In this document: positions 1-9,245 of the stretch, piece after piece
Layout of the letters: the number at the start of each line of letters is the position of its first letter
Position numbering within the stretch: the first letter of the stretch is position 1
Assembly (NCBI GenBank): GCA_030550615.1
Contig: JAUQPA010000006.1
Span: 1-47,807 of the forward strand
From: Thermoproteota archaeon
Lineage (GTDB): Archaea; Thermoproteota; Thermoprotei_A; Sulfolobales; Desulfurococcaceae
Length of the DNA: 47,807 nt
Direction: 5' to 3'
Made by a program: the position numbers and the translations under genes
The notes under the pieces: model-generated
What the model was told of the DNA's origin: nothing
The model's database searches: none
The model's input: only the letters and a program-made list of their open reading frames with translations

Positions 1-999
1 CTTGAATTGATCGTACCTTTTAATTTGGATCTCCTTGTTGTCAACATATACTCCGGGATTAGTATTAGCCGCAACTCCAATAACGGCGTAGTCTATGTTA
101 AAATACTCCAATTCCTTAATGAGATTATTTAATCCACCTGGTTTTACACCCATGACTACTCCGTATTCTTCGCCACCTAGTAGTGTATACTCTATAAGGC
201 ATTCTACGTTGTTGCTACATATTTCTACGAGGTCTTCCGGGGTTTTCGGCGGGTTCGTTAGCTTTATCCCGCATCCGCTTAGCTTGCTTAGCTCGTTGAG
301 GGTGTAGCCGAGTCCATCACTTACATCCATACTAGCTGTTATTAATCTATAGTTGTTTTCAATAACATACCCTACTTCCAGCTTCGCCTTGGGTCTCTTG
401 GTGAATGATACTACCCAATGCTCCCTGGAAGATTTCTCGAGCCCATGTTTTACCACGTATCCCATTGCACCATAGATGCCTGTAGCGATGATGATGTCTC
501 CAGGTTTTAAACCACTTCGACGAGGCGGGTTTTTAGTAGTGGTGAATCCTATTGCTGAAACAGCTATCCATTCATCATTACTACTATTAGTATCTCCTCC
601 GAGAACTTTCACCCCGTAGTATTTACTTGCCTCGCTTATACCCTCTACTAATTCTTCTAAAAAACAAACCTTCATTGTTTTAGGTAAACCTAGTGCTATC
701 ATGCAGGCATGCGGAATACCTCCTTTAGCAATAATATCACTAATAGCGCCTGTTAAAGCAGCCCAACCAACATCAGAGTATGTTCTCCAGGGAAGTTTGA
801 GGGATTTTATGGAATAAGCATCTAGTGATAACAATATTCTGGGGGCCTTCGGTATTAGATCTCGTGCATCATCCGGGTGCTTTAGGTATTCCCCTTTTCC
901 AGGTCCATCTATAATTCTCTTCGTTATTATCTGAATTACTTCTTCTTCTGTTAATTCACCTAAAGTTATCTCTTCAGAACTCTCACATGATTCAATCAT
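1..999 (-). CDS. thiL: Thiamine-monophosphate kinase (ThiL), C terminus cut by window edge
   Basis: The minus-strand frame opens with ATG at 999-997 and runs without a stop to base 1, giving 333 residues; the last few residues probably lie outside. ThiL phosphorylates thiamine monophosphate to thiamine diphosphate with ATP. Seen in the sequence: a GDD-like metal-binding stretch (HPDDARDL near residue 42), the AIR-synthase-like pattern SDIIAKGGIP near residue 85, and LGGDTNSSNDEW near residue 130, a metal/ATP loop of the PurM/ThiL/SelD superfamily. Selenophosphate synthase and hydrogenase HypE share the fold, but the spacing and length fit ThiL. The start codon overlaps the end of moeA by 8 bases, so it is the last visible gene of the argS-EamA-moeA-thiL run. 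Confidence 0.85.
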   Translation of the reverse strand, partial: MIESCESSEEITLGELTEEEVIQIITKRIIDGPGKGEYLKHPDDARDLIPKAPRILLSLDAYSIKSLKLPWRTYSDVGWAALTGAISDIIAKGGIPHACMIALGLPKTMKVCFLEELVEGISEASKYYGVKVLGGDTNSSNDEWIAVSAIGFTTTKNPPRRSGLKPGDIIIATGIYGAMGYVVKHGLEKSSREHWVVSFTKRPKAKLEVGYVIENNYRLITASMDVSDGLGYTLNELSKLSGCGIKLTNPPKTPEDLVEICSNNVECLIEYTLLGGEEYGVVMGVKPGGLNNLIKELEYFNIDYAVIGVAANTNPGVYVDNKEIQIKRYDQFK

Positions 1000-2242
1000 A
1001 CAAATATACCTGGATCAGAGTATTCTTCTCATATCCCTCAATATCCTCGGGAATAATAACATACCCGTTTGTTCTCAGTAGGCTTGATATTACTCCACTA
1101 CCTCTTAACATGTATGGGTCTGCATAGTAAACTCCGTTTTCATAACGAATCATCACCCTTATCACCGAGCTGTATCCAACTGTATTAGGAATTCTTCGAG
1201 TTAGAACTGCATTCACCACATGTCTTTCAAGTTCACGTATATTCAGCCATTTTATGAATGCGCGACGTAGAAGAACTTCGTAACCAGCCCACGCTGCAAC
1301 AGGGAACCCGGAGAAATTTACAACCAATTTATTACGGTAGATAAAACTAGATGTTGGTCTACCAGGACGCATTCTAACTCCTCTAAAAACTACAGAGTCC
1401 CCTTTCTTAACCAAATGAGAGACAACATCTGATTCGCTAATACCAGTACCTCCTGTTGTTATCACGAGATCTGCACCATTACTTATTTCTCTGGCGATAG
1501 CTTCCTCTACTTCACGCGCGTCATCCGGGATGATCCCACTGTACTTAACCTCAAATATTCTATCCTGTTGAAGAAGGGAGAGAACTATATAAGCAGTTGA
1601 GTTGTATATCTTTCCATCTACGCGTTCTTCACCTGGCTCTACTAGTTCATCGCCAATTGCAAGTACAGATACATTAATTTTTCTAAATACCTTAACTTTG
1701 CTTATTCCCAGCGCAGCTAGTGCCGCGATCATCGACGGTTTAATGAGGCTTCCTCTACGAACAAGCAATTCTCCTTTGGCAAAATCCTCGCCTTGACGAA
1801 TGATATTTGAACCATGAGGCACTGGTTTAAAAACTACCACGTGTTTCTCGGATACATCTACATCTTCATCCATTACTACTGCGTCGGCACAGTAGGGTAT
1901 AGGTGCACCAGTGTGAATTCTAACAGCTGTGCCAGGTTCTAGGCATGTTTCGCTTGGTTTTTGACCAGGTTTAACGACTCCCACTATGCTCAGTTCCACT
2001 GGATTGTATTGGGTTGCTCCAGTTGTATCAATGCTTCTAACAGCATATCCGTCAACAGCTGCTATATCGAACTCTGGTCTGTTGTTTTCAGCGTATATAT
2101 CAACTGCTAGAACTCTATTGACGGAGTTAACCAGACCTGCTTCTTCTACCTCGAGCTGTATTGTTTTACTGAGCGCTTTAACTAAACGTTCGACAGCTTC
2201 ATTTAAGTTTATGAGAGAGGTTAGCTTACTCAAATCAATCAC
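992..2242 (-). CDS. moeA: Molybdopterin molybdenumtransferase MoeA
   Basis: 416 residues with a GTG start at 2242. MoeA inserts molybdate or tungstate into adenylylated molybdopterin, the last step of cofactor assembly, in the cytoplasm. Domain signs in order: the N-terminal DIAAVDGYAVR motif (family AMDGYA) near residue 59, RIHTGAPIPYCADAVV near residue 108, the MoCF-type TTGGTGISESD near residue 264, then MRPGRPTSS and SGFPVAAWAGYE. The last replaces the bacterial LPGNPVSA and is common in archaeal MoeA (from memory). No C-terminal PBP-like domain is fused. The start overlaps the end of the EamA gene by 8 bases and the stop overlaps thiL. In this organism the cofactor probably carries tungsten for the AOR-family enzyme at 5459-7420. 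Confidence 0.93.
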   Translation of the reverse strand: MIDLSKLTSLINLNEAVERLVKALSKTIQLEVEEAGLVNSVNRVLAVDIYAENNRPEFDIAAVDGYAVRSIDTTGATQYNPVELSIVGVVKPGQKPSETCLEPGTAVRIHTGAPIPYCADAVVMDEDVDVSEKHVVVFKPVPHGSNIIRQGEDFAKGELLVRRGSLIKPSMIAALAALGISKVKVFRKINVSVLAIGDELVEPGEERVDGKIYNSTAYIVLSLLQQDRIFEVKYSGIIPDDAREVEEAIAREISNGADLVITTGGTGISESDVVSHLVKKGDSVVFRGVRMRPGRPTSSFIYRNKLVVNFSGFPVAAWAGYEVLLRRAFIKWLNIRELERHVVNAVLTRRIPNTVGYSSVIRVMIRYENGVYYADPYMLRGSGVISSLLRTNGYVIIPEDIEGYEKNTLIQVYLYD

Positions 2243-3116
2243 TCAACCTATTCATATTTGAGCTTGATACAGTAATAAAAATAGTGATCATGATAGCTAA
2301 ACCAAATAAAATGTGATTTAGAGCAATTTCCTGTCCTAGTATGAAATATGCAAGTAAACCAGCACCAAACGGCTCACCGTAGCTAACCGAAGTAATAATC
2401 GATGCAGAATACTTCTCGAGGAGAAAATTCATCAAGGTATGTCCAAGTAGCATTGGAATAGCGGCCATTAGTACAAAATACGCGTATTTTGCTGTATCGT
2501 AATAAATTAAATCAATTCCTTTAAGAATAGCAATTATCATAGTAAATAAAGTAGCAACCAAGTAAGATTTAATTGCGTAATCCAATGTTGCTTCCTTTAA
2601 TCTAGATCTTGCATAATGTCCCGCCATGAAGTATACAGCCGCAAACAACCCGGCGATCAAAGCTTCTATGGCCCCCGCGCTAAACATCAACTCGTTAATA
2701 CCCAGATACAATGATAGTAATATTGTACACGTGATCATGCCTATGGCCTGTACGAGGGAGGGTTTCCTGTTAAACAGTAGGAACTCCATTATTAGCGAGT
2801 ATAAGGGATACAATGTAACTAGAAGTGTGCTCACGTATATTGGGATCAAAACTAAACTATGCATCCAGAGAGCAAAATGAAACGATAGCGATAACCCTGA
2901 TATCAAGTGGTGAAATTTAACTTCTTTAATGCTTGGAGGTTTTCCACTCAGTAATCCCACGACGTACAATAGAGGGAGTGAAAGGAAAAGCCTCCAAAAA
3001 GCACAAGCTTCAGCAGGTGCTTTCGATAAAACCACTAATATGCTGGCAGAGCTTATTGCCATCCATATAACTAGTAATGATAATGGTAGCAAAGAACGAT
3101 GTTTACTATAATTCAT
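2235..3116 (-). CDS. EamA/DMT-family membrane transporter
   Basis: 293 residues, starting at ATG 3116. The protein is strongly hydrophobic, with about ten predicted membrane helices in two repeated halves, as in the drug/metabolite transporter (EamA) superfamily. Features include an APAEACAFWRLFLSLPLL segment near residue 33, typical of the first EamA repeat, and GEPFGAGLLAYFILGQEI near residue 246, which matches the repeat-two pattern (EP..a.l.a...lgE.l). The substrate cannot be told from sequence. The gene lies 13 bases after argS and overlaps moeA, so it is co-transcribed with them. A link to moeA substrates (for example anion or cofactor export) is only a guess. Confidence 0.85.
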   Translation of the reverse strand: MNYSKHRSLLPLSLLVIWMAISSASILVVLSKAPAEACAFWRLFLSLPLLYVVGLLSGKPPSIKEVKFHHLISGLSLSFHFALWMHSLVLIPIYVSTLLVTLYPLYSLIMEFLLFNRKPSLVQAIGMITCTILLSLYLGINELMFSAGAIEALIAGLFAAVYFMAGHYARSRLKEATLDYAIKSYLVATLFTMIIAILKGIDLIYYDTAKYAYFVLMAAIPMLLGHTLMNFLLEKYSASIITSVSYGEPFGAGLLAYFILGQEIALNHILFGLAIMITIFITVSSSNMNRLSD

Positions 3117-3129
3117 GTACCAGTCAACT

Positions 3130-5355
3130 TTACATTTTCCTGAGTTTGGGGAACCCCATTATATCCATCAATTCCGAAAGTGCAATTAATGTGAGAATTG
3201 TTATTAATATGCGTAAGCTTTTCTTACTTTCATCCCTTTCGCTTATGATAGGGTGTTTCTCATAGAATTTATTAAAGTCAAGTGATAGACTTACAGCATA
3301 TTCTAATATTTTATTTGGTTTCATTTCATTATATGATTCAATTAATATGTTTTTAAATCTTGCAAGAGACTCGACGAGTTTTTTCTCCTCTATTGATAAA
3401 TCGGTTTTATAAATTTTCTTCGTCAATTCAAGTGCTTCGGAAAGTACTTCACTTTGGTCATCTAGAAATTCGAGATTCCACAGATTTCTAATGATTCCCT
3501 GTGCTCTAACAAATGCGTACTCCACTATAACACCATATTCCATTTCACTAATCTTCCTAGGGTCAAACACTAGGACCTTGCCGGGATCGACAGATAATAA
3601 AACCCCCCTAGTGTTAGCTACGGCGATTTTCTCGGCTATATTAGCTAATTTAGTTACGTCGGGTGTTCTTTCTTTCTCCATTAACTTCTGGAGGATCAAT
3701 AGTTTATTGTCAACTAACATCTCATCCAGGGTATAGTATATTCCACGCCGCCCACTCATCCTCATTCCTTTTAAGTGAACCATTTCGTACGCGAAATGAT
3801 GTAGATTCTCTGCTTCCTTGCTGTATCCAAGCATATATAAGACGGCCTTAAGTTGCTTTTGCTCTCTTGCTTGCTCAATCGCTATTACATTGTATACCCT
3901 CTCGGCTTTAAGCTTCCTGAATTTATATAAAGTATACGCTATGTCCCTTGTAATATACAAGGTTGTTCCATCACTTCTTCTGATTATAAACCTACCCGCT
4001 TGATCTGGGCGAAATAAGTTTTTTATGTAATCGTGATCTTTCGATGCAGCATTAAGATCTACTTCAACAGCTCCTCCTTCAACGATTTTGACGTAATTGG
4101 TTTTCAGTAATTCGTTGACAACGTTGTGAGCTTCATTTAATATTTCATTGCTTGATTCAAAGTCAAACCCATCGAAATATATGTTGATGTTTTGAAGAGT
4201 TTGCTTAAATCCTTCGAGGACATCTTCGCTTATTCTTCTAAACAATGATACTGTATTAGGGTCTTCTTTTTCAGCTAGTGACATTAGTTTAGATATCTCC
4301 ACTTCTGCTTCTTTATGGTCTTTTATCCCGCTCCTTAGCGCATTATATATATCTGGGTAGTAAAGAGCGAGTCTTCTCTCTGCTTTTACGTATTCACTAT
4401 ATTCTTTTACTTTGTTCTTCAGGTTTTCAAGTGTCTTTAGGAGCAAACCGAACACATCATTAGAACCCATGTTCTTCATTTGCTTAAGTTTAGTGTATAA
4501 GAATCTAGCGTATCTTAATGCTTCAATTTTTAAATTTCGTTTCCACGTTATTTCACATATAGCAAACATCATTTCTCTTGGAATACTCTCAGCTCTCTCT
4601 TCGGAAAGAATATTCATGCATAAATTTGCGCATAGATCAAGGAATTTACTTAATTCATGATTTACTTCTTCTCTTAACCTACTTAGTTCAATTATTATAT
4701 GTGTTAATGCATATATAACACCATACCAATGATCAGGCTTGAAGTCCTTCGGCCTCGATATATTCTTCGACTCTAATACTTTAACACCGTATGCTAATAT
4801 CGCAACCTGTCTACCAAGATCATTCACGTAGAATCTCGTCTCGACATCAAATCCTAGTTTTCGAAGTAATCTAGCGTAAGTATCACCTAATACACTGTTT
4901 CTTCCGCTACCAATATGTAGCGGATGTATTGGATTCGCACTTGTATGTTCAACTATAACCTTAGTTCCTTTACCAATGCTCGTTAGCTCTTCTCTAAGAT
5001 TACCTTTAATGAATGAATCAACTAGTTTTTCGAGCATATTGAAGTAATTAACTGTAAAATTCACATAACCATTAATGAAATTAACTTTTTCAACCCAACA
5101 CTTATCCCTTGTAACCGTGTATAATTCTTCCGAAAGAACGCTGCCTATATCCTCCCATTTATCTTTTTCAATAGTTTTCAGTAGTACGTGAAGTGAGATT
5201 CCATAATCACCTAGCTTAGGATCTGGCGTAGACGTAATTCTTAGTTTACCGGATTCGATGAGTAGCTTAACTGATTCCTTGTTTACATTTAAAACTTTGC
5301 TGAGCACTTCGGGCAAAACATCTAGTATACAGTTCGCTATTTCGCTCATTTTCAC
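3130..5355 (-). CDS. argS: Arginyl-tRNA synthetase (long form)
   Basis: 741 residues, class I synthetase charging tRNA-Arg. Seen: an N-terminal additional domain (residues 1-110), the HIGH-type motif in HPLHIGSGRNSVLGD near residue 138, a KMSK-type motif HLKGMRMSGRRG near residue 530, and a DALR anticodon-binding domain ending in GFPKLRKM. Archaeal ArgRS is usually about 630 residues. The excess is mostly a helical insertion of roughly 100 residues between about 205 and 345, after DHWYGVIY in the catalytic half. The start may be GTG 5355 (AGGTT five bases upstream) or ATG 5349. It is the first gene of the overlapping run to thiL. An AT-rich promoter lies in 5356-5458. Confidence 0.92.
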   Translation of the reverse strand: MKMSEIANCILDVLPEVLSKVLNVNKESVKLLIESGKLRITSTPDPKLGDYGISLHVLLKTIEKDKWEDIGSVLSEELYTVTRDKCWVEKVNFINGYVNFTVNYFNMLEKLVDSFIKGNLREELTSIGKGTKVIVEHTSANPIHPLHIGSGRNSVLGDTYARLLRKLGFDVETRFYVNDLGRQVAILAYGVKVLESKNISRPKDFKPDHWYGVIYALTHIIIELSRLREEVNHELSKFLDLCANLCMNILSEERAESIPREMMFAICEITWKRNLKIEALRYARFLYTKLKQMKNMGSNDVFGLLLKTLENLKNKVKEYSEYVKAERRLALYYPDIYNALRSGIKDHKEAEVEISKLMSLAEKEDPNTVSLFRRISEDVLEGFKQTLQNINIYFDGFDFESSNEILNEAHNVVNELLKTNYVKIVEGGAVEVDLNAASKDHDYIKNLFRPDQAGRFIIRRSDGTTLYITRDIAYTLYKFRKLKAERVYNVIAIEQAREQKQLKAVLYMLGYSKEAENLHHFAYEMVHLKGMRMSGRRGIYYTLDEMLVDNKLLILQKLMEKERTPDVTKLANIAEKIAVANTRGVLLSVDPGKVLVFDPRKISEMEYGVIVEYAFVRAQGIIRNLWNLEFLDDQSEVLSEALELTKKIYKTDLSIEEKKLVESLARFKNILIESYNEMKPNKILEYAVSLSLDFNKFYEKHPIISERDESKKSLRILITILTLIALSELMDIMGFPKLRKM

Positions 5356-5458
5356 ACTTCAACCTGGGAATTCTGCTAGAAAAATATATTGTGAAGTATT
5401 TTATAAAAACTAGCTGAAAAATAAAACAAGTTTTTATAGTCACTACTTAGGCATATCT

Positions 5459-7420
5459 CTACTGAGTTAACAGTTCTTCTATTTTCTTGTAAAATCTATT
5501 CCACCACTCCTCTGCTGCACCGTGGATATCCTTCTTGAATAATTCTGCCCACTTAGAGTTTCCATATTCTTCGGCTGCTTTAGCAATAAATTCTGTTATT
5601 CTCTTGGAGTCCCATGGTTGTGGCTGGGAACCTGCGAGTTTTTGATATTTTGCTATGAGTTTATACGTTTCTTTGGCTTTCTTTAATGGCTCGTGAATGC
5701 CGTAGTATTTTTCAAGCAATATAGGTATCGTTTTCTCAGCCCAACCTCTATGGAACCTACAATACCCTGCATTTTCAACTAACAGTTCATATATTGCTCT
5801 TTCAAAGCTTTTTGATGCAAATTCCTCGGGCTCCATGAATACTCCGCTGTAAACTGTCCAATACTTACCAAGGACATATAGTGGAGCTACTAATCCAGGT
5901 GTCCAGTAGTAGTTGGGGGATATGTGGCCTTTTTCCCCGAATACAGCATATACTGGTAAATCGCTGAATTTAACACCTACAACAGCAACTCTCTCAGCGT
6001 AAAGTAGATCCAGTATTTTTGCTCCATCACGCACTCCTCGCTCACCTATTATTCTTAGAACAGAGTTTAAGCCGAATGCTAGTTTCTCAATTAATTCAAC
6101 TGCTAGTTTAGCATTCCACGCTGAGGTTTCTGGACTTGCTTTCTCTGGGTCTAGCTCTGGTATACCGCTTAAACCGACTTCCTCGGGTTTTAATAATCCA
6201 CGATATACTGCTTCGAAAATAAATCCTATTATATATCCGAGCTCAATAGCATCTATTCCATACGCATCTGCCAATTCCACTACTTTCTCTACTTCATGAA
6301 TGTCGAATATTCCTATGAAAGGCCCTAGACCATTGTACGGCTCATAATCGCTCTTGTATTTACCTTTTCTAACTTTTTTACATACTAATGGGCATGGTTC
6401 ACCACACGTCTTCCAGCTCTTTGTCTCAATCGCTTCCTTGTTGAATGGTTCCCACATATACTTCATTATAAGATCGTGTAGTTTTTGCCTTACTTTTTTA
6501 TCGTAGTATATTGAGTTCCAGTGTAGCATGGGGGTAGTTACTCCAAGGTGTGGGTAGTTTCCACCCAGAGTTCCTCCGGATTTCACCTTAGGATCATACC
6601 TATATTTTACACCAGCTTCTATGACTACCTGCGTGTAGGGTTTACCCATTAGTTCTGTGTATATTTTGTTTAGTGCAGCAATATCTGTTAAATCAGCGGG
6701 TCGATCTTTAGATCGATCATATAAACCACCGTAAATTATCGCGGCAACTCCATGAGCTTTTAACAACACGCTTCCTCCGCCAGCTCTTGCAGCAAAATCC
6801 TCGCTACCGTAATCTATTTGACCTTTAACCAATGAAAGAGATACTAATGCTCCCGTATTGGTGTATAATGAGCCAGGACCAACTAATATACTTCGACTAG
6901 GATACCTCTCGTAGAAATCTCTGAACATATCCGTTAGAAATTCTTGGAGAGCATAAACTCCTTTTAATCCCTTGTAATCTCTCCATATGTTTAGCAATTT
7001 CTCTAATTCTAGTTCATAAAACTCTACAACGGGATCCCCATCCCCCCTGTCGAATATCTTTACAATTAGAGGCTTACTGCTTTTTCCAACTATTACAATA
7101 GCATCAGCATTCACGTTGAATTGGTATGCTGCACCTCCCATTGCAGCAGCATGTAATCCATTCGTCATTGGACTCTTGAATACAGCAATAAATCGATGAG
7201 AACCATATAATTTTGTTCCAGTAAATAACCCGGCACCTATAATTAATGCATTATCTGGATGATACGCAGGCTTTCTCCATGATTCATAGCGCTCTAAGTG
7301 TAGAATTACACCTAAATCCACAGGCCCTGTTATTTTCTCGTATGGATATTCCTCGATCCAGTGTGTTCGTTTGGATACATCAATAAAGATTGCTCTATAA
7401 ATGCGTTTTGAACTCTGCAA
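5459..7420 (-). CDS. Tungsten-dependent aldehyde:ferredoxin oxidoreductase family, probably glyceraldehyde-3-phosphate:ferredoxin oxidoreductase (GAPOR)
   Basis: 653 residues from a TTG start preceded by AGGGGAT. AOR-family enzymes oxidise aldehydes with a tungstopterin and one 4Fe-4S cluster, reducing ferredoxin. Cluster ligands seen: C339, C343 and C347 (CGEPCPLVC) and C554 (GYCRFHRGW). An AMGGAAYQF stretch near residue 93 and DAYGIDAIELGYIIG near residue 385 are family signatures. The length and the CGEPCPLVCKK and YEPYNGLGPFIGIFD patterns recall the Pyrococcus GAPOR branch rather than AOR or FOR. That is my recollection and was not tested. In glycolysis it would turn glyceraldehyde-3-phosphate directly into 3-phosphoglycerate, supplying reduced ferredoxin for the hydrogenase at 35703-43759. 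It is divergent from the ABC importer at 7615. Confidence 0.85.
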   Translation of the reverse strand: MQSSKRIYRAIFIDVSKRTHWIEEYPYEKITGPVDLGVILHLERYESWRKPAYHPDNALIIGAGLFTGTKLYGSHRFIAVFKSPMTNGLHAAAMGGAAYQFNVNADAIVIVGKSSKPLIVKIFDRGDGDPVVEFYELELEKLLNIWRDYKGLKGVYALQEFLTDMFRDFYERYPSRSILVGPGSLYTNTGALVSLSLVKGQIDYGSEDFAARAGGGSVLLKAHGVAAIIYGGLYDRSKDRPADLTDIAALNKIYTELMGKPYTQVVIEAGVKYRYDPKVKSGGTLGGNYPHLGVTTPMLHWNSIYYDKKVRQKLHDLIMKYMWEPFNKEAIETKSWKTCGEPCPLVCKKVRKGKYKSDYEPYNGLGPFIGIFDIHEVEKVVELADAYGIDAIELGYIIGFIFEAVYRGLLKPEEVGLSGIPELDPEKASPETSAWNAKLAVELIEKLAFGLNSVLRIIGERGVRDGAKILDLLYAERVAVVGVKFSDLPVYAVFGEKGHISPNYYWTPGLVAPLYVLGKYWTVYSGVFMEPEEFASKSFERAIYELLVENAGYCRFHRGWAEKTIPILLEKYYGIHEPLKKAKETYKLIAKYQKLAGSQPQPWDSKRITEFIAKAAEEYGNSKWAELFKKDIHGAAEEWWNRFYKKIEELLTQ

Positions 7421-7614
7421 TAAAATCCCCTTGTGTTTAATTAATTACATCGGTGTTTTTAAACATAGCTTTGATAAATAAAAAATTGATCTAATAAAAA
7501 TTTATTTGATTATTTTAAAAAAATTCAACGGAGGCGCGTTCTCGAAATCAATACATTATTAAGATTTAAAAATGCTGTTTCCATAAAGCACTTTGAAAAA
7601 GATGGGAGGAAGAA
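7421..7614. promoter_or_regulatory. Divergent promoter region between the AOR-family gene and the ABC importer
   Basis: A 194-base, very AT-rich spacer with no gene. For the rightward importer a TATA-like ATTTAAAAA lies at 7564-7572, placing a start of transcription near 7594. The SD GGGAGGA at 7604-7610 is four bases before GTG 7615. Leftward signals for the oxidoreductase are not sharp enough to pick among several AT runs. Confidence 0.55.
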
Positions 7615-9243
7615 GTGAGAAAGAAAATATATCTCATGGGAGTGTTTTTAGTTATAGCAGTAGCAATATCCATGATACTTGTAAACATTTACACCAGGCA
7701 GCCCACACCTAGTTTAAAACAAAGAATCGTAGTATACGCATATAATGATAAAATAACTGGAATAGATCCAAGCATTGAAGATGACACTGGTTTAGTCGTC
7801 CTCGGCTCCATTTATGAAACATTAACATATTACGATTACAAAACAGGTGCTGTAAAACCGCGTTTAGCTATTAACTGGAGTGTTGATAGTGGCGGAAAAG
7901 AATGGATGTTTCAATTAAGAAGAGGAGTGAAGTTCCATGATGGAACACCATTTAATGCAACAGCAGTTAAAATAAGTATTGAACGAGCACGGGATATATA
8001 TAGAGAAACAGGTAGAGGAATGGGATACATCTGGGATGCTGTGGAAGAAATAGAAATTATAGATGAATACACCATTAAGTTCATACTTAAGTATCCCCAA
8101 AGGCTAGATCTATTGGCTTCCGGCTCATATGCTGCTTACATTTTTTCACCAAGTGTAATCGAGAAAGCTAATGTAACTAGTTACATGGATGAAAAACTAG
8201 AGGATTGGTTTAATAGTGGAAATGCTATAGGAACTGGTCCATATAAATTAATTTCATATGATCCAACGAGAGAGATTCGACTAGAGAAATATGATGAATG
8301 GTGGGGATGGAAGGAAATAAACAACCCTAATGCCCCTGACATAGTTATTATAAAAATCGTAACAGAGCCCGTTGCTCAATACAATGGTCTTTTATCTGGA
8401 GAAATAGATATAGCTTCGAGTATTCCACGTGAAAATGTTAGAATGCTACTTGAAAAAGGGTTTAAAGCAATTAATTTACCAACATATCACAACTTCATAC
8501 TGTTCTTTAATACCAAGAGGTATCCTACAAATATAAGAGAATTTCGTTTAGCAATAGCGCATGCCCTAGATATATCTAGAGTAATTCGTGATGCTTTACT
8601 AGGCTACGGAAAACCTGCCAGTGGGATTATACCACATGAATTCCCTGGCCACGTGGAGGGTTTAACATATGAATATGATCTTGCCGAAGCAAGAAATTAC
8701 TTAAATGCTTCAGGTGTAAAACTACCAGTTACAATTAACTTACTGTACCAAGTGGATTATGAGGAAACAAGGAAATTCGCGGAGATATTTAAATCTATGA
8801 TGGCGGAACTAGGAATAATTGTCGAGTTAAATCCCCAAGATTGGGCAAGACTTAAAGATATCGCTAAAGGCGTCTGGACAAGCCCCGAGGAGACACCACA
8901 CCTGGTAGTAGCTGATTGGTGGCCTACTATTCCTTCGCCATACGATTACTTGTATACAATGCTACATAGTGATTCAAAAGAATGGAATTTCGCCGGGTTC
9001 GAAAACAAGGCTTTTGATGAACTGATAGATTCAGCGTGGATATTGGAAGGTGAAGATTATGCTAAGGCAATGGAGTTATATGAGCAAGCGCAGAGGCTTG
9101 TTCACGAAGACGCCGTAGTTATAGGATTATGGGATGAGGTTAGACCGTTTGTATATTCAAGTAGAATAAACATGCCTGAAGATGCTTTAAACCCACTATA
9201 TATGTTTGTTATAAGATTCGAGCTAGTAGAAGTAAGGTTGTAG
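7615..9243 (+). CDS. ABC transporter substrate-binding protein, family 5 (peptide/oligosaccharide)
   Basis: 542 residues from GTG 7615, chosen for the strong SD GGGAGGA. An N-terminal hydrophobic segment (about residues 5-26) acts as signal or membrane anchor, so the protein sits outside the cell tethered to the membrane. Family 5 (DppA/OppA) features follow: LGSIYETLTYYD near residue 62, WMFQLRRGVKFHDGTPF near residue 98, and a late lobe with DPQDWARLKD-like and EWNFAGFENKAFDELI patterns. Substrates of this family include peptides and, often in hyperthermophilic archaea, di- and oligosaccharides; the sequence does not decide. It is the first of five contiguous importer genes. Confidence 0.9.
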   Translation: MRKKIYLMGVFLVIAVAISMILVNIYTRQPTPSLKQRIVVYAYNDKITGIDPSIEDDTGLVVLGSIYETLTYYDYKTGAVKPRLAINWSVDSGGKEWMFQLRRGVKFHDGTPFNATAVKISIERARDIYRETGRGMGYIWDAVEEIEIIDEYTIKFILKYPQRLDLLASGSYAAYIFSPSVIEKANVTSYMDEKLEDWFNSGNAIGTGPYKLISYDPTREIRLEKYDEWWGWKEINNPNAPDIVIIKIVTEPVAQYNGLLSGEIDIASSIPRENVRMLLEKGFKAINLPTYHNFILFFNTKRYPTNIREFRLAIAHALDISRVIRDALLGYGKPASGIIPHEFPGHVEGLTYEYDLAEARNYLNASGVKLPVTINLLYQVDYEETRKFAEIFKSMMAELGIIVELNPQDWARLKDIAKGVWTSPEETPHLVVADWWPTIPSPYDYLYTMLHSDSKEWNFAGFENKAFDELIDSAWILEGEDYAKAMELYEQAQRLVHEDAVVIGLWDEVRPFVYSSRINMPEDALNPLYMFVIRFELVEVRL

Positions 9244-9245
9244 AA

